Under the pieces are notes generated by a model. That model saw only the letters and a list, made by a program, of their open reading frames with translations, ran no database searches and was not told the DNA's origin. From JBDIBB01 sp039812685 (GTDB lineage Bacteria; Acidobacteriota; Vicinamibacteria; Vicinamibacterales; JAFNAJ01): 62,692 nucleotides of DNA. The stretch spans positions 1 through 62,692 of the forward strand of contig JBDIBB010000003.1 in assembly GCA_039812685.1 (NCBI GenBank), given 5' to 3'. A program made the position numbers and the translations under genes. Below are positions 1 to 8,281 of this stretch, piece after piece; position 1 is the stretch's first letter; the number at the start of each line of letters is the position of its first letter.

Positions 1-636
1 TGCGCCGAGCGCCAGCAGCAGCTGGTAGCAGGCCGTCAGCGCCAGGGCGCCGTAGAACACGCCACTGAAGGTCGCGGTCTTGCGATCGGCGGCGAAGAAG
101 GCCGCCGGCCGCCACAGCCGCAACGGTACCCGAATGGACTGGCGGCTCGCCGCGCGGACGTAGACCGTGGTTCCCTCGGCCGGGGCGATGTCGAAGACGA
201 AGGACGGGTGCGCGACATCGCGCGTGGAGACGGGCAGCAGCTGGCCGGTGCGCGTCACGACGAGGCGGCCGCGGTCGTCGAGGCGGTACACGCACACGCT
301 GGTGAGGGTGGGGTTGTCCACCTCGAGCAGCAGCGGCGTCGTGCGGGCGCCAATCTCGAAGCGGAGCCAGAAGGCGCTGCTCGTGGTCCCCCGCCGCAGC
401 GTTGGCGTGTCGAGCGGCACGAAGGACGCGGCCAGCGCCGGGCCGCTGACGTCGGCGAGCGTCAGCGAGGCGCTGGGATCCTCCAGCACCCGGACGACGC
501 CCTGGTTCGCCGAGGCGTCCTCGAGGCTCTCCGACTCCGACACGGCCAGCTGCCTGGGAGAGGAGCAGGCCGCGGTCAGCCACAGCACAGCCAGCAGGAG
601 GGCGGTGCCGGCCGCCCCACGATCAGGCGCACCCAT
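1..636 (-). CDS. 7TMR-DISM-like sensor lipoprotein, partial (N-terminal 212 residues)
   Basis: The frame is open from the ATG at 636 to the window edge, so the C-terminal part is missing. The N-terminus is a lipoprotein signal with a lipobox ending LTAAC (Cys about residue 23). The following region has the pattern of the 7TMR-DISM extracellular domain 2: a weak beta-rich start with SFVPLDTP, then WLRFEIG, LLLEVDNP and a V-x-V-Y-R-L strand. The visible C-terminus (FYGALALTACYQLLLALGA) is the first membrane helix expected of a seven-helix receptor. The start lies 1 bp after the kinase stop, so the two genes are almost certainly one operon. In this family the intracellular output is often a histidine kinase or diguanylate cyclase on the same chain; whether this protein has one cannot be seen. 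Confidence 0.72.
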   Translation of the reverse strand, partial: MGAPDRGAAGTALLLAVLWLTAACSSPRQLAVSESESLEDASANQGVVRVLEDPSASLTLADVSGPALAASFVPLDTPTLRRGTTSSAFWLRFEIGARTTPLLLEVDNPTLTSVCVYRLDDRGRLVVTRTGQLLPVSTRDVAHPSFVFDIAPAEGTTVYVRAASRQSIRVPLRLWRPAAFFAADRKTATFSGVFYGALALTACYQLLLALGA

Positions 637-637
637 G

Positions 638-2236
638 TCAGACGCTGTCCCGTTCGAGCACGGGCAGGTAGACGTGGAACGCCGTGCCGCGCGCCTGATC
701 CGTGTCGACGGCGATGGCCCCGTGGTGCTGCTGGACGATGCCGTGGCAGATGGTCAGGCCGAGGCCGGTGCCACGACCCGCCTCCTTGGTGGTGAAGAAC
801 GGCTCGAACAGGCGCTCGAGCACGTCCGGCGGGATGCCGCGGCCCGTGTCGCGCACCTCGATCGCGACGCAGGGGCCGGCCGGAACGGGGCTGGTGATGA
901 CCCGGTGACCGCCCACGGCAGGCGCGACCGACACGGCCACGACCAGGCGCCCGCCCTCGGGCATCGCGTCGCCCGCATTGATCGCGAGGTTCAGCAGGAC
1001 CTGCAGCAACTGCGCGGGGTCGCCGCGTACCGGCGGCACGTCCTCCGGCAGATCGAACGACAGGTCGACGTGGTGCGGGAGGCTGCGCCGCAGCATGCGT
1101 GTGGCGGCCCGCACCTCGGCGACGGTGTTCATCGGCTTGTGCAGGGTAGGTTCGCGCCGCGAGAAGGTCAACAGGTGGCCCGCCAGCGTCGCCCCCTGCT
1201 CGGCGGCCGCCACCAGCTCGTCGAGCGCCGCGCGCTGGCCCTCGCCGAGGCCGTCGTCGGCGATGAGGGCCGCGCAGCCGAGTACGACCGACAGCACGTT
1301 GTTGAAGTCGTGCGCCACGCCGGCGGCGAGCCGGCCGACGCACTCCATCTTCTGGGCCTGCAGCAGCTCCTGCCGCAGCAGGCGGCGTTCGGTGACGTCG
1401 CGCGAGGTGATCAGGATGGCGCCCACGTCCGGATGCTGCAGCAGGTTCTGCCCGACCGACTCCAGGTACCGCCAGCTTCCGTTGGCGTGACGGAACCGGA
1501 ACTCATGGACGGCGATCGAACCCGTGTGCGCCAGCAGGTCGCCGAGGTGCCGCCGCATCGCCTCGTGGTCGTCCGGATGGATGTAGTCGAAGGGTGAGCG
1601 TCCGAGCTGCTCGCCCGGCTGGTACCCCATCACGCGGTGCGCAGCCGGGGTCTGATAGAGCCAGCGTCCCTCGGCATCGTGCAGCGTGATGATGTCGGTC
1701 GAGTGGCTGATCAGGGCGCCGAACCGTTCCTCGCGCGCCCGCAGCGCCTCTTCGGCCTGGCGCCGCCGCGCGTCGGCCTTGGCCCGCTCGGTGACGTCGC
1801 GGAAGAGCGCGGCCACGCGGCGCGGGCCGATGCGGAAGGCCGACACCTCGTAGGCCCCGGCGATGTCGCCTTCGGCATAGGTGACCAGCTCGGTCTCGAA
1901 GGCCTCGCCCGTCTCGGCCACGCGCCGGTAGGCCCCGGGGATCGGGCCCTCGGTCAAGGCGGGAAACGCATCCTCGATCGTCCGGCCGATGAACTGATGG
2001 TTGTCGACCCCCAGGATCCGGTCGGCCGCGGGATTGGCCGCGACGAAGATCAGCCGGCCATCGCCGTGCAGTTCGTAGACATGGCTCCCGAAGGGCGCCG
2101 CCTCGATGAACGCGCGAAGCTGGCGCGGCAGCGCGTCGTCGACCTCACGCTCCAGTTCGGCCACGCGCGCCGACAGCCTGGCCACCTGCTCGCGCGGGTC
2201 CGGCGCCCCGGTACCATCGTCGCGCTCATGTCGCAT
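638..2236 (-). CDS. PAS-PAS sensor histidine kinase
   Basis: Soluble two-component kinase. With the ATG at 2236 it has 532 residues: a short coiled coil (about 10-40), PAS 1 (about 40-150), PAS 2 with a PAC-like end (about 170-290), a HisKA dimerisation helix with phospho-acceptor His309 in AAGVAHDFNN, and a HATPase domain with NLAINAGDAMPEGG (N box), DTGRGIP (G1), FEPFFTTK (F box) and GRGTGLGL (G2). No membrane helix is seen, so a partner probably supplies the signal; the 7TMR-DISM-like gene 1 bp downstream is the obvious candidate. The frame stays open upstream to 2545, but that would run through the divergent DinB gene. A further ATG at 2344 overlaps the DinB start, so 2236 is preferred. 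The HDFNN form is typical of hybrid and PAS kinases that pair with stand-alone receivers. Confidence 0.9.
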   Translation of the reverse strand: MRHERDDGTGAPDPREQVARLSARVAELEREVDDALPRQLRAFIEAAPFGSHVYELHGDGRLIFVAANPAADRILGVDNHQFIGRTIEDAFPALTEGPIPGAYRRVAETGEAFETELVTYAEGDIAGAYEVSAFRIGPRRVAALFRDVTERAKADARRRQAEEALRAREERFGALISHSTDIITLHDAEGRWLYQTPAAHRVMGYQPGEQLGRSPFDYIHPDDHEAMRRHLGDLLAHTGSIAVHEFRFRHANGSWRYLESVGQNLLQHPDVGAILITSRDVTERRLLRQELLQAQKMECVGRLAAGVAHDFNNVLSVVLGCAALIADDGLGEGQRAALDELVAAAEQGATLAGHLLTFSRREPTLHKPMNTVAEVRAATRMLRRSLPHHVDLSFDLPEDVPPVRGDPAQLLQVLLNLAINAGDAMPEGGRLVVAVSVAPAVGGHRVITSPVPAGPCVAIEVRDTGRGIPPDVLERLFEPFFTTKEAGRGTGLGLTICHGIVQQHHGAIAVDTDQARGTAFHVYLPVLERDSV

Positions 2237-2342
2237 GCCGTCACTGGCGGGGCGTTCGTCCCGATCGAGCGTATCGCGGTCCTCCGGGAGTAGTATCGGC
2301 AGGAGTCGCCGCCAGCCATACGGCGGCCGACGAGGAGATGAC

Positions 2343-2885
2343 ATGAGCGAGACACCACGCCCCCCGGCGCCGGCCGCCGCGGGGTCTTCGATCGAGCCCT
2401 GGTTGCGCGGGCCCATCGCCGGCGTCCCACCGCTGCTGCAGCCCGCCGCGCACGCGCTGATCCACGCGGCCGAGGAGGTGCGCCGCGTGGTGGCTCCTCT
2501 GGGAGCCGACCTGGTCTGGCGGCGCCCCGGCCCTGCCGCCACCATCGCCTTTCACGTGCGGCATGCCGGAGGAGCCCTCGACCGGCTGTTCACCTACGCG
2601 CGTGGCGAGGCCCTCTCGCCACAGCAGTTCGACGAGCTGAAGCATGAGGGCCTGGCCGGCGATCCCCCCGAGGACGGTGCCATGCTGGCCGCCGCGTTCG
2701 AGCGGCGCGTGGCGGCCGCCATCGATCAGTTGCGCGCCACCGATCCGGCACGGCTCCTCGATGCGCGCGCGGTGGGCCGTCGCCAGCTGCCCTCGACCGT
2801 GCTCGGCCTCCTCTTCCATGCGGCCGAACACACGCAGCGCCACGTGGGACAGATCGTGACGACCTCGCGCCTGCTGGGCGCCTGA
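2343..2885 (+). CDS. DinB-family four-helix protein
   Basis: The 180-residue protein has the DinB/YfiT four-helix metal-binding pattern: a long N-terminal helix, FHVRHAGGALDRLFTYARGE around residue 75, and the closing LFHAAEHTQRHVGQI helix near residue 160, which supply the histidines of the usual His3 metal site. The family includes thiol-dependent S-transferases (bacillithiol, mycothiol) and stress-induced proteins; no specific activity can be assigned. A good ribosome site (gaggag) lies 5 nt before the ATG. A TAGTAT hexamer at 2291-2296 may be the -10 element. The gene is divergent from the histidine kinase. Confidence 0.85.
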   Translation: MSETPRPPAPAAAGSSIEPWLRGPIAGVPPLLQPAAHALIHAAEEVRRVVAPLGADLVWRRPGPAATIAFHVRHAGGALDRLFTYARGEALSPQQFDELKHEGLAGDPPEDGAMLAAAFERRVAAAIDQLRATDPARLLDARAVGRRQLPSTVLGLLFHAAEHTQRHVGQIVTTSRLLGA

Positions 2886-2960
2886 ACGGGGCTGCCGGGC
2901 CGGCCGCGGCCGGTCAGGCCGGTACGCCGCGGGGCTTCCGCCCGCGGCAGGAGGTGACAG

Positions 2961-4562
2961 GTGGGATTCAGTCGATCCTGGCGGCGCTCTGCCGTTGCTC
3001 TCGTCCTGCTCACCGCGATGGCGGGGAGTCCCCGGGCGTTCGCCCGGCAGGCGCCCGCGCCCGTGCCGGCGCCGCCGCCAGGCCTGGCCGCGCTGATCGG
3101 GCGGGCGATGACCGGCTTCGAGGTGCCCGGCCTCGCCGTGGCGATCGTCAAGGACGGTCACGTGGTGGCCGCAAGGGGCTACGGTGTGCGCCGGCTGGGC
3201 GAGCCGGCGCCGGTGGACGCCGACACCCGCTTCGGCATCGCGTCGAACACGAAGGTGTTCACCGCCGTCGCGCTGGGTTTGCTCGTCGAAGAGGGGAAGA
3301 TCGAGTGGGACGCGCCGGTGGTGCGCTATCTCCCGTGGTTCCAGATGTGGGATCCCTGGGTGACGCGCGAGCTCACCGTGCGCGATCTGCTCGTGCACCG
3401 CAGCGGGCTGGCGCTGGGCGCCGGCGACCTGCTCTGGTGGCCGCCCACCACCTATGACCGCCGCGAGATCGCGCGGCGCCTGCGCCACCTGCCGCCGTCC
3501 ACCAGCTTCCGCAGCGCGTATGCCTACGACAACGTGCTCTACCTCGTCGCAGGCGAGCTGATCGCGGAGGTGGCCGGACAGTCCTGGGAGGACTTCGTCA
3601 GCGAGCGCATCCTGACGCGGGTCGGCATGACGGGCAGCACCGTGCGGCACTCCGATGCGCTCGGGCCCGGCAACGTCGCGGCGACGCACGCGCGCGTGGA
3701 CGGCGCCGTGCGCCGTGTGGCCCCGTTCGCCGCCGACAACGCCAACCCCGCGGCGGGCATCAACTCCAGCGCGAGCGACATGGCGAAGTGGCTGCTCGTG
3801 CTGCTCGGGCAGGGCGCGCTCGCCGATGGGTCGCGACTCTATGCCGAGCGCACGGCGCGCGACCTGGTCTCCATCGTCACCCCGCTGGCCACCGGCACGC
3901 CGGCGCCGGAGCTCGTCGCGCAGCGGCCGAACTTCCGCGGCTACGCGCTCGGGCTCAACGTGCAGGACTACCGGGGCCGGAAGATGGTGACCCACACCGG
4001 AAGCCTGCCCGGCTACGTGTCGCGGGTGACGTGGATGCCGGACGAGCGCCTGGGCGTGGCCGTGCTCACCAACCAGGAATCCGGTGAGGCGTTCAACGCG
4101 ATCACCTACACGGTGCTCGACCACTACCTCGGCGTGCCGGCCACCGACTGGGTGAGCGCCTACCAGCAGGTGAGGGCGCGCGGCGCCGCGCGGACGGCCG
4201 ACGCGATGGCCGCGGCCGAGTCGGCGCGCGACCGGAGCTCGCGGCCGTCGCTGCCGCTGGATCGCTACGCCGGCGCCTACGCCGACGATTGGTACGGCCC
4301 GGTGACGATCGCGCTGGAGGGCGATCGGCTGGTGCTGCGCTTCGGCGCCACCCCGGCGCTGGCCGGGACGCTCGATCACTGGCAGCACGACACCTTCGTC
4401 GTGCGGTGGATCGACCGCGAGCTGCGCGCCGACGCGTTCGTCACCTTCGCGCTCGGCCCCGACGGCCGCGTCGAGCAGGCGAAGATGCGGGCCGTGTCGC
4501 CCGACACCGATTTCAGCTTCGACTTCCACCACCTGCTGCTGAAGCCGGTGGCGAAGCGGTAA
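2961..4562 (+). CDS. Secreted serine hydrolase, beta-lactamase class C / DUF3471 type
   Basis: The GTG start is chosen because an almost perfect Shine-Dalgarno (aggaggtga) lies just upstream. Residues 1-29 form a signal peptide (ALVLLTAMAGSPRAFA), so the enzyme is exported. The penicillin-binding fold carries all three catalytic motifs: SxxK as S95-N-T-K98, YxN as Y189-D-N191 and the KTG-equivalent as H345-T-G347. Residues from about 420 form a DUF3471-type beta domain. Such proteins are usually esterases, D-aminopeptidases or peptide hydrolases rather than true beta-lactamases; HTG instead of KTG fits that. The 3' end overlaps the convergent TPR gene by 50 bp. Confidence 0.92.
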   Translation: MGFSRSWRRSAVALVLLTAMAGSPRAFARQAPAPVPAPPPGLAALIGRAMTGFEVPGLAVAIVKDGHVVAARGYGVRRLGEPAPVDADTRFGIASNTKVFTAVALGLLVEEGKIEWDAPVVRYLPWFQMWDPWVTRELTVRDLLVHRSGLALGAGDLLWWPPTTYDRREIARRLRHLPPSTSFRSAYAYDNVLYLVAGELIAEVAGQSWEDFVSERILTRVGMTGSTVRHSDALGPGNVAATHARVDGAVRRVAPFAADNANPAAGINSSASDMAKWLLVLLGQGALADGSRLYAERTARDLVSIVTPLATGTPAPELVAQRPNFRGYALGLNVQDYRGRKMVTHTGSLPGYVSRVTWMPDERLGVAVLTNQESGEAFNAITYTVLDHYLGVPATDWVSAYQQVRARGAARTADAMAAAESARDRSSRPSLPLDRYAGAYADDWYGPVTIALEGDRLVLRFGATPALAGTLDHWQHDTFVVRWIDRELRADAFVTFALGPDGRVEQAKMRAVSPDTDFSFDFHHLLLKPVAKR

Positions 4563-5466
4563 TCGCGGCGGGGGCGCGCCTGGCCTGTCGAGCGCGCGCC
4601 GTCACCCGTTCGAACACCTGCCGCGCCCTGGTCGCGTCGCCGTTGACCAGATGGAAGTTGCCCACGCCGTAGCCCTGCGTGGCGATCGCCGTGGCATCGG
4701 CGCCGGCCACGTCCAGCAGCGCCTCCGGTGTCTCCAGGCCCTTGTACATCAGCAGCCGGCGGTGGTACGACTGGTTCTCGATCACGTCCATCTCCGGCGT
4801 GATGCGATCGAGGATGCGCGCCGCATCGGCCTTCCGGCCCAGGCGCATCAGCGTCATCCACATCCAGTCGCTCACGGCGACGACCGAGTCATCGTTGTCC
4901 GAGACATTCAGGCACTGCGTGTAGGCGTCGAGCGCCTTCTCGAAGCGCCCCTGGAGGTAGTACGCCAGCCCGAGGTGATACCAGACGTTGAAGTGCAGCG
5001 TGCTCCGCGGCTTGCCCGCGGCGTTGGGCGCGCCGTCCGGCTCCACCTCATCGGGCCGCCCGGCGGTCAGCGCCGCGGCCTTCTCCAGATCGGCCACCGC
5101 CAGGTCGAACCTGCGGACGGTGATGTAGCGGTGACCGCGGTGGCGATAGAACCGCGCGTCGTCAGGGTAGCGCCCGATGCCGCGCGTGAACGCGTCGATC
5201 GCGTCCTGGTAGCGCCACAGGTACGCGAGCCGGCGCCCCTTCCAGATCATCGCCTCTGCCGTCAGGGGATTGGCCACCGACACGGCCACGCGATAGTCGG
5301 CCTCGAGCTTCTCCCGGTTGGGCAGCGGATCTGGCGGGTAGAGCGCGACGCCGAGCAGCGATGTCGCCTCGGGCCGCGCCGGTGGGGTCGGCTTCGCCGG
5401 CTGTGCTGGCGCCGGCGCCGTCACGCAGGCCACGAACGCCATCGCGACCAGTGGTGTGCATCTCAT
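4513..5466 (-). CDS. Exported TPR-repeat protein
   Basis: The 317-residue protein begins with a cleavable signal (PLVAMAFVACVTAPAPAQ). It then has tetratricopeptide-type helical pairs: AYLWRYQDAIDAFTRGI, a RRFDLAVADLEKAAAL unit, YYLQGRFEKALDAYTQCL and a LRLGRKADAARIL unit. TPR arrays bind proteins; no enzymatic motif is present, and the partner is unknown. It lies 25 bp downstream of the heme A synthase gene on the same strand, so the two may be co-transcribed. The Arg/Ala-rich tail overlaps the end of the serine hydrolase gene. Confidence 0.82.
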   Translation of the reverse strand: MRCTPLVAMAFVACVTAPAPAQPAKPTPPARPEATSLLGVALYPPDPLPNREKLEADYRVAVSVANPLTAEAMIWKGRRLAYLWRYQDAIDAFTRGIGRYPDDARFYRHRGHRYITVRRFDLAVADLEKAAALTAGRPDEVEPDGAPNAAGKPRSTLHFNVWYHLGLAYYLQGRFEKALDAYTQCLNVSDNDDSVVAVSDWMWMTLMRLGRKADAARILDRITPEMDVIENQSYHRRLLMYKGLETPEALLDVAGADATAIATQGYGVGNFHLVNGDATRARQVFERVTARARQARRAPAAITASPPASAAGGGSRS

Positions 5467-5491
5467 CGAAGGACTCCCCGTCGGGCTGATC

Positions 5492-6442
5492 TCAGGCCTC
5501 GGCCGTTCGTCCGGCCCGTGCCGTCTGCGATGCGCCGGCGGGCGCCTCGGCCAGCGCACCCGCCGCCAGGAGGACGAACGCGATCCAGAGCGCATCGGCG
5601 AGCAGCAGGTGGACCATCTGCATCCACACCGGTGCGAGCAACAGCACGTTGACGAACCCGGCGAGCACCTGCGCGATCGTCAGGCTCACCACGGCCAGGG
5701 CGGCCGCACGGCTGCGCCGGTCTCCGGGCGCCAGCGGGATCCTGAAGGCCAGCAGCGCCACCACCGCCCCGACGACGACCGCAATCAGGGGGTGCAGGAC
5801 TCGCAGGCGGACCAGCAGGTGCGAGGTGGCCGAGAACTCCACGCGCAGGGCCTCGCCGAGCGAGTTGGCCGGAAACAGCGTGTCGCCCAGCGCGGCGATG
5901 GCGCCGCTCACGCCGACCGCGAGCAGGCCCAGCGCGAGCGTCAGCATCAGCAGCGCCACGCCCGGCCGGCGTCCCGGGCGCAACGCCGCCCCGCCGGCCA
6001 GCCAGTGGCACGTGAGCGTCAGGGCGGCAATCAGCAGGAACGTGTTGACGAGGTGGGCGGCCATGAAGAACGCGCGCATCAGGCTGGCGTCGTCGGCGAC
6101 CAGGCGGAAGAGCACCAGCAGCGCGCCGAGGAACGTCTCGGCGAGCATGAAGGCCGTCGACCAGGCAGCGCCACGGCGGGCCGCGTGGCCGGGCGGGCAG
6201 GCCTTGAAGGTCCACCAGGCGAGCAGGAGGACACCGATCAGCGCGAGCCCGCTGGTGACGCGGTGCGAGTACTCCACCAGCATCTCCAGGTCGGGCGCGC
6301 GCGGGATCACCTGGCCGTCGCACAGCGGCCAGTGTGCGCCGCAGCCCGCGCCCGATCCCGTGGCGCGGACGTACGCGCCCCAGAGGATGACGAGGACCGT
6401 GTATCCGAGGAAGAGCCTGGCGAAGCGGGCGAGCCTGGGCAT
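5492..6442 (-). CDS. ctaA: Heme A synthase (CtaA/COX15 family)
   Basis: Integral membrane enzyme that oxidises heme O to heme A for aa3-type cytochrome oxidase. The 316 residues contain about eight hydrophobic helices in two similar halves. The conserved heme-ligand histidines are in YSHRVTSG and MAAHLVNT (first half) and HPLIAVVVG and MVHLLLAD (second half). The first external loop carries the Cys pair GAGCGAHWPLCDG that marks one class of the family. A perfectly placed TATGAT hexamer 8 nt upstream of the ATG suggests a near-leaderless transcript. No oxidase subunit gene is visible nearby. Confidence 0.93.
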   Translation of the reverse strand: MPRLARFARLFLGYTVLVILWGAYVRATGSGAGCGAHWPLCDGQVIPRAPDLEMLVEYSHRVTSGLALIGVLLLAWWTFKACPPGHAARRGAAWSTAFMLAETFLGALLVLFRLVADDASLMRAFFMAAHLVNTFLLIAALTLTCHWLAGGAALRPGRRPGVALLMLTLALGLLAVGVSGAIAALGDTLFPANSLGEALRVEFSATSHLLVRLRVLHPLIAVVVGAVVALLAFRIPLAPGDRRSRAAALAVVSLTIAQVLAGFVNVLLLAPVWMQMVHLLLADALWIAFVLLAAGALAEAPAGASQTARAGRTAEA

Positions 6443-6450
6443 GACGCGGG

Positions 6451-6456
6451 ATCATA
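6451..6456 (-). promoter_or_regulatory. Putative -10 box of ctaA (TATGAT)
   Basis: TATGAT read on the minus strand matches five of six TATAAT positions and ends 8 nt before the ctaA ATG. No convincing -35 box is present at 16-18 bp. The spacing implies transcription starting at or within a few nt of the start codon. Confidence 0.45.
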
Positions 6457-6574
6457 CCCGAGGCCAGTTCTGCTATCGTGTCCGATGGCCGTCCCCCGTT
6501 GTGCGGGACGCTCTCATCAGCAACCGGCGTCAACCGCCAGGGCCCGCGCCGGCGGGCCGGCCCAGAGGCCTTCG

Positions 6575-8116
6575 ATGTCCACCTCCACCTCCGCGCTCGC
6601 CCTGCTCGACAGACTGCAGATCAAGGACGTGAACCCCGGCGCCTGCTTCGGCCCCGATGGCTGGATCAGCGATCCCGACGGCCCGATGCTGGTGTCGCAC
6701 AACCCGGCGACCGCCGAGCCGATTGCGCGCATCGTCCAGGCCACCCCGGCCACCTACGAGTGCGTCGTCGACGCGGCGGTGAAGGCGTTCGCCACCTGGC
6801 GGATGGTGCCGGCCCCGAAGCGCGGCGAGGTGATCCGCGATCTCGGCAACGCGCTGCGCGAGGCCAGGGAGCCTCTCGGCGACCTGGTGAGCCTGGAGAT
6901 GGGGAAGATCCGCGCCGAGGGCCACGGCGAAGTGCAGGAGATGATCGACATCTGCGATTTCGCGGTGGGCCTCTCCCGCCAGCTCTACGGCCTCACGATG
7001 GCCTCCGAGCGTCCCGCGCACCGGATGATGGAGCAGTGGCACCCGCTGGGCGTCGTGGGCGTCATCACGGCCTTCAACTTCCCGGTGGCCGTCTGGGCCT
7101 GGAACACGGCCATCGCGGCCGTCTGTGGCGATCCCGTCGTGTGGAAGCCGGCCGGCCCCACGCCGCTCTGCGCCGTGGCCGTCCAGCACATCGCCAACCG
7201 CGTGATGGCCGATCACGGCCTCTCGGGCGTCTTCACGCTGGTCATCGGCCCGGGCCGCAGCGTTGGCGAGGTGATGCTGCACGACAGGCGCCTGCCGCTC
7301 GTGTCCTTCACCGGCTCGACGCAGGTCGGTGAGCACGTGGCCGCCAGCGTCGCGCGCCGCTTCGGCCGCACGATTCTGGAACTCGGCGGCAACAACGCCA
7401 TCATCGTCACCGAGGACGCCAACCTCGATCTCGCGACGCGCGCGATCCTCTTCGGCGCCGTCGGCACGGCCGGTCAGCGCTGCACCTCCACGCGCAGGGT
7501 CATCGTGCACCGCAGCATCGCGAAGGCGCTCACCGACCGGCTCGTGAGCGCCTACGCGCAGGTGCGGATCGGCGATCCGCTCGACGCCAGGACGCTGATG
7601 GGTCCGCTGGTGGTCCCCGAGGCGGTCACCGAGATGTTCGATGCCATCGAGCAGGCCAGGGCCGAGGGCGGCGAGGTGCTGTGCGGCGCGCAGCCGCGGC
7701 CCGATGTCGGCGCGCAGTTCGTCGAGCCGACCATCATCCGGATGCCCGCGCAGACCGGCATCGTGAGGAAGGAGACGTTCGCGCCGATCCTCTACGTGCT
7801 CGAGTACGACCAGTTCGGCGAGGCACTCGCGCTGCACAACGACGTGCCGCAGGGACTGGCGTCCGCCATCTTCACCGAGAGCATGCGCAAGGCCGAGGAG
7901 TTCCTCTCGGCGCGCGGTTCGGATTGCGGCATCGCCAACGTGAACATCGGCACCTCGGGCGCGGAGATCGGCGGCGCGTTCGGCGGCGAGAAGGAGACCG
8001 GTGGCGGCCGCGAGTCGGGATCCGACGCGTGGAAGGCCTACATGCGCCGGCAGACCAACACGGTGAACTGGTCCACGGACCTGCCGCTCGCCCAGGGCAT
8101 CAGGTTCGGGGAGTAG
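6575..8116 (+). CDS. Aldehyde dehydrogenase, ALDH7/antiquitin-like (aminoadipic semialdehyde dehydrogenase)
   Basis: NAD-dependent aldehyde dehydrogenase of 513 residues. Catalytic residues are in place: Asn168 in TAFNFPVAVW, Glu269 in LELGGNN and nucleophile Cys303 in AGQRCTSTRR. Features typical of the ALDH7 (antiquitin) subgroup are LEMGKIRAEG, the NNAIIV stretch, NVNIGTSGAEIGGAFGG and the closing ESGSDAWKAYMRR. Family members oxidise alpha-aminoadipic semialdehyde (its cyclic form is piperideine-6-carboxylate) in lysine breakdown, and some act on betaine or lipid aldehydes. No other lysine pathway gene is adjacent. An extended -10 candidate (TGCTATCGT) ends at 6479. A 26-bp palindrome just after the stop may terminate transcription. 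Confidence 0.9.
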   Translation: MSTSTSALALLDRLQIKDVNPGACFGPDGWISDPDGPMLVSHNPATAEPIARIVQATPATYECVVDAAVKAFATWRMVPAPKRGEVIRDLGNALREAREPLGDLVSLEMGKIRAEGHGEVQEMIDICDFAVGLSRQLYGLTMASERPAHRMMEQWHPLGVVGVITAFNFPVAVWAWNTAIAAVCGDPVVWKPAGPTPLCAVAVQHIANRVMADHGLSGVFTLVIGPGRSVGEVMLHDRRLPLVSFTGSTQVGEHVAASVARRFGRTILELGGNNAIIVTEDANLDLATRAILFGAVGTAGQRCTSTRRVIVHRSIAKALTDRLVSAYAQVRIGDPLDARTLMGPLVVPEAVTEMFDAIEQARAEGGEVLCGAQPRPDVGAQFVEPTIIRMPAQTGIVRKETFAPILYVLEYDQFGEALALHNDVPQGLASAIFTESMRKAEEFLSARGSDCGIANVNIGTSGAEIGGAFGGEKETGGGRESGSDAWKAYMRRQTNTVNWSTDLPLAQGIRFGE

Positions 8117-8124
8117 GTCGCGTG

Positions 8125-8150
8125 GGGCCGCGCCGGATCCGGCGCGGCCC
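8125..8150. terminator. 26-bp perfect palindrome after the aldehyde dehydrogenase
   Basis: Each arm is 13 bp (GGGCCGCGCCGGA) and pairs perfectly with its neighbour around an A/T centre. It starts 8 nt after the aldehyde dehydrogenase stop codon. It has no T-run, so it would be a Rho-independent-like or Rho-assisted terminator of the GC-rich kind. Confidence 0.5.
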
Positions 8151-8221
8151 AGCCACGGTCGTGGTGCGCGGGACGAGCGGCGCGGGCGCCGCCGGCTGTC
8201 CCCGCGATCCCGCGCCGCAAC

Positions 8222-8250
8222 TTGCGCCGGCCGCCATCTGGACCGATAAT
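8222..8250 (+). promoter_or_regulatory. Candidate promoter of the ECF sigma gene
   Basis: TTGCGC (three of six -35 positions) is followed after exactly 17 bp by GATAAT (five of six -10 positions), 31 nt before the sigma-factor ATG. Confidence 0.4.
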
Positions 8251-8281
8251 TGGCGGAATTTCCCTCGTTCCAGCGATTGAC

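Noticed and set aside
2241..4532. 763-residue minus-strand frame across DinB and the serine hydrolase
   Set aside because: Arg/His/Gly-rich translation with no domain, fully antisense to two good genes; a typical shadow in GC-rich DNA.
5456..6572. Plus-strand extension in front of the aldehyde dehydrogenase
   Set aside because: It is antisense to heme A synthase and its translation is low-complexity; the true start is the ATG at 6575.
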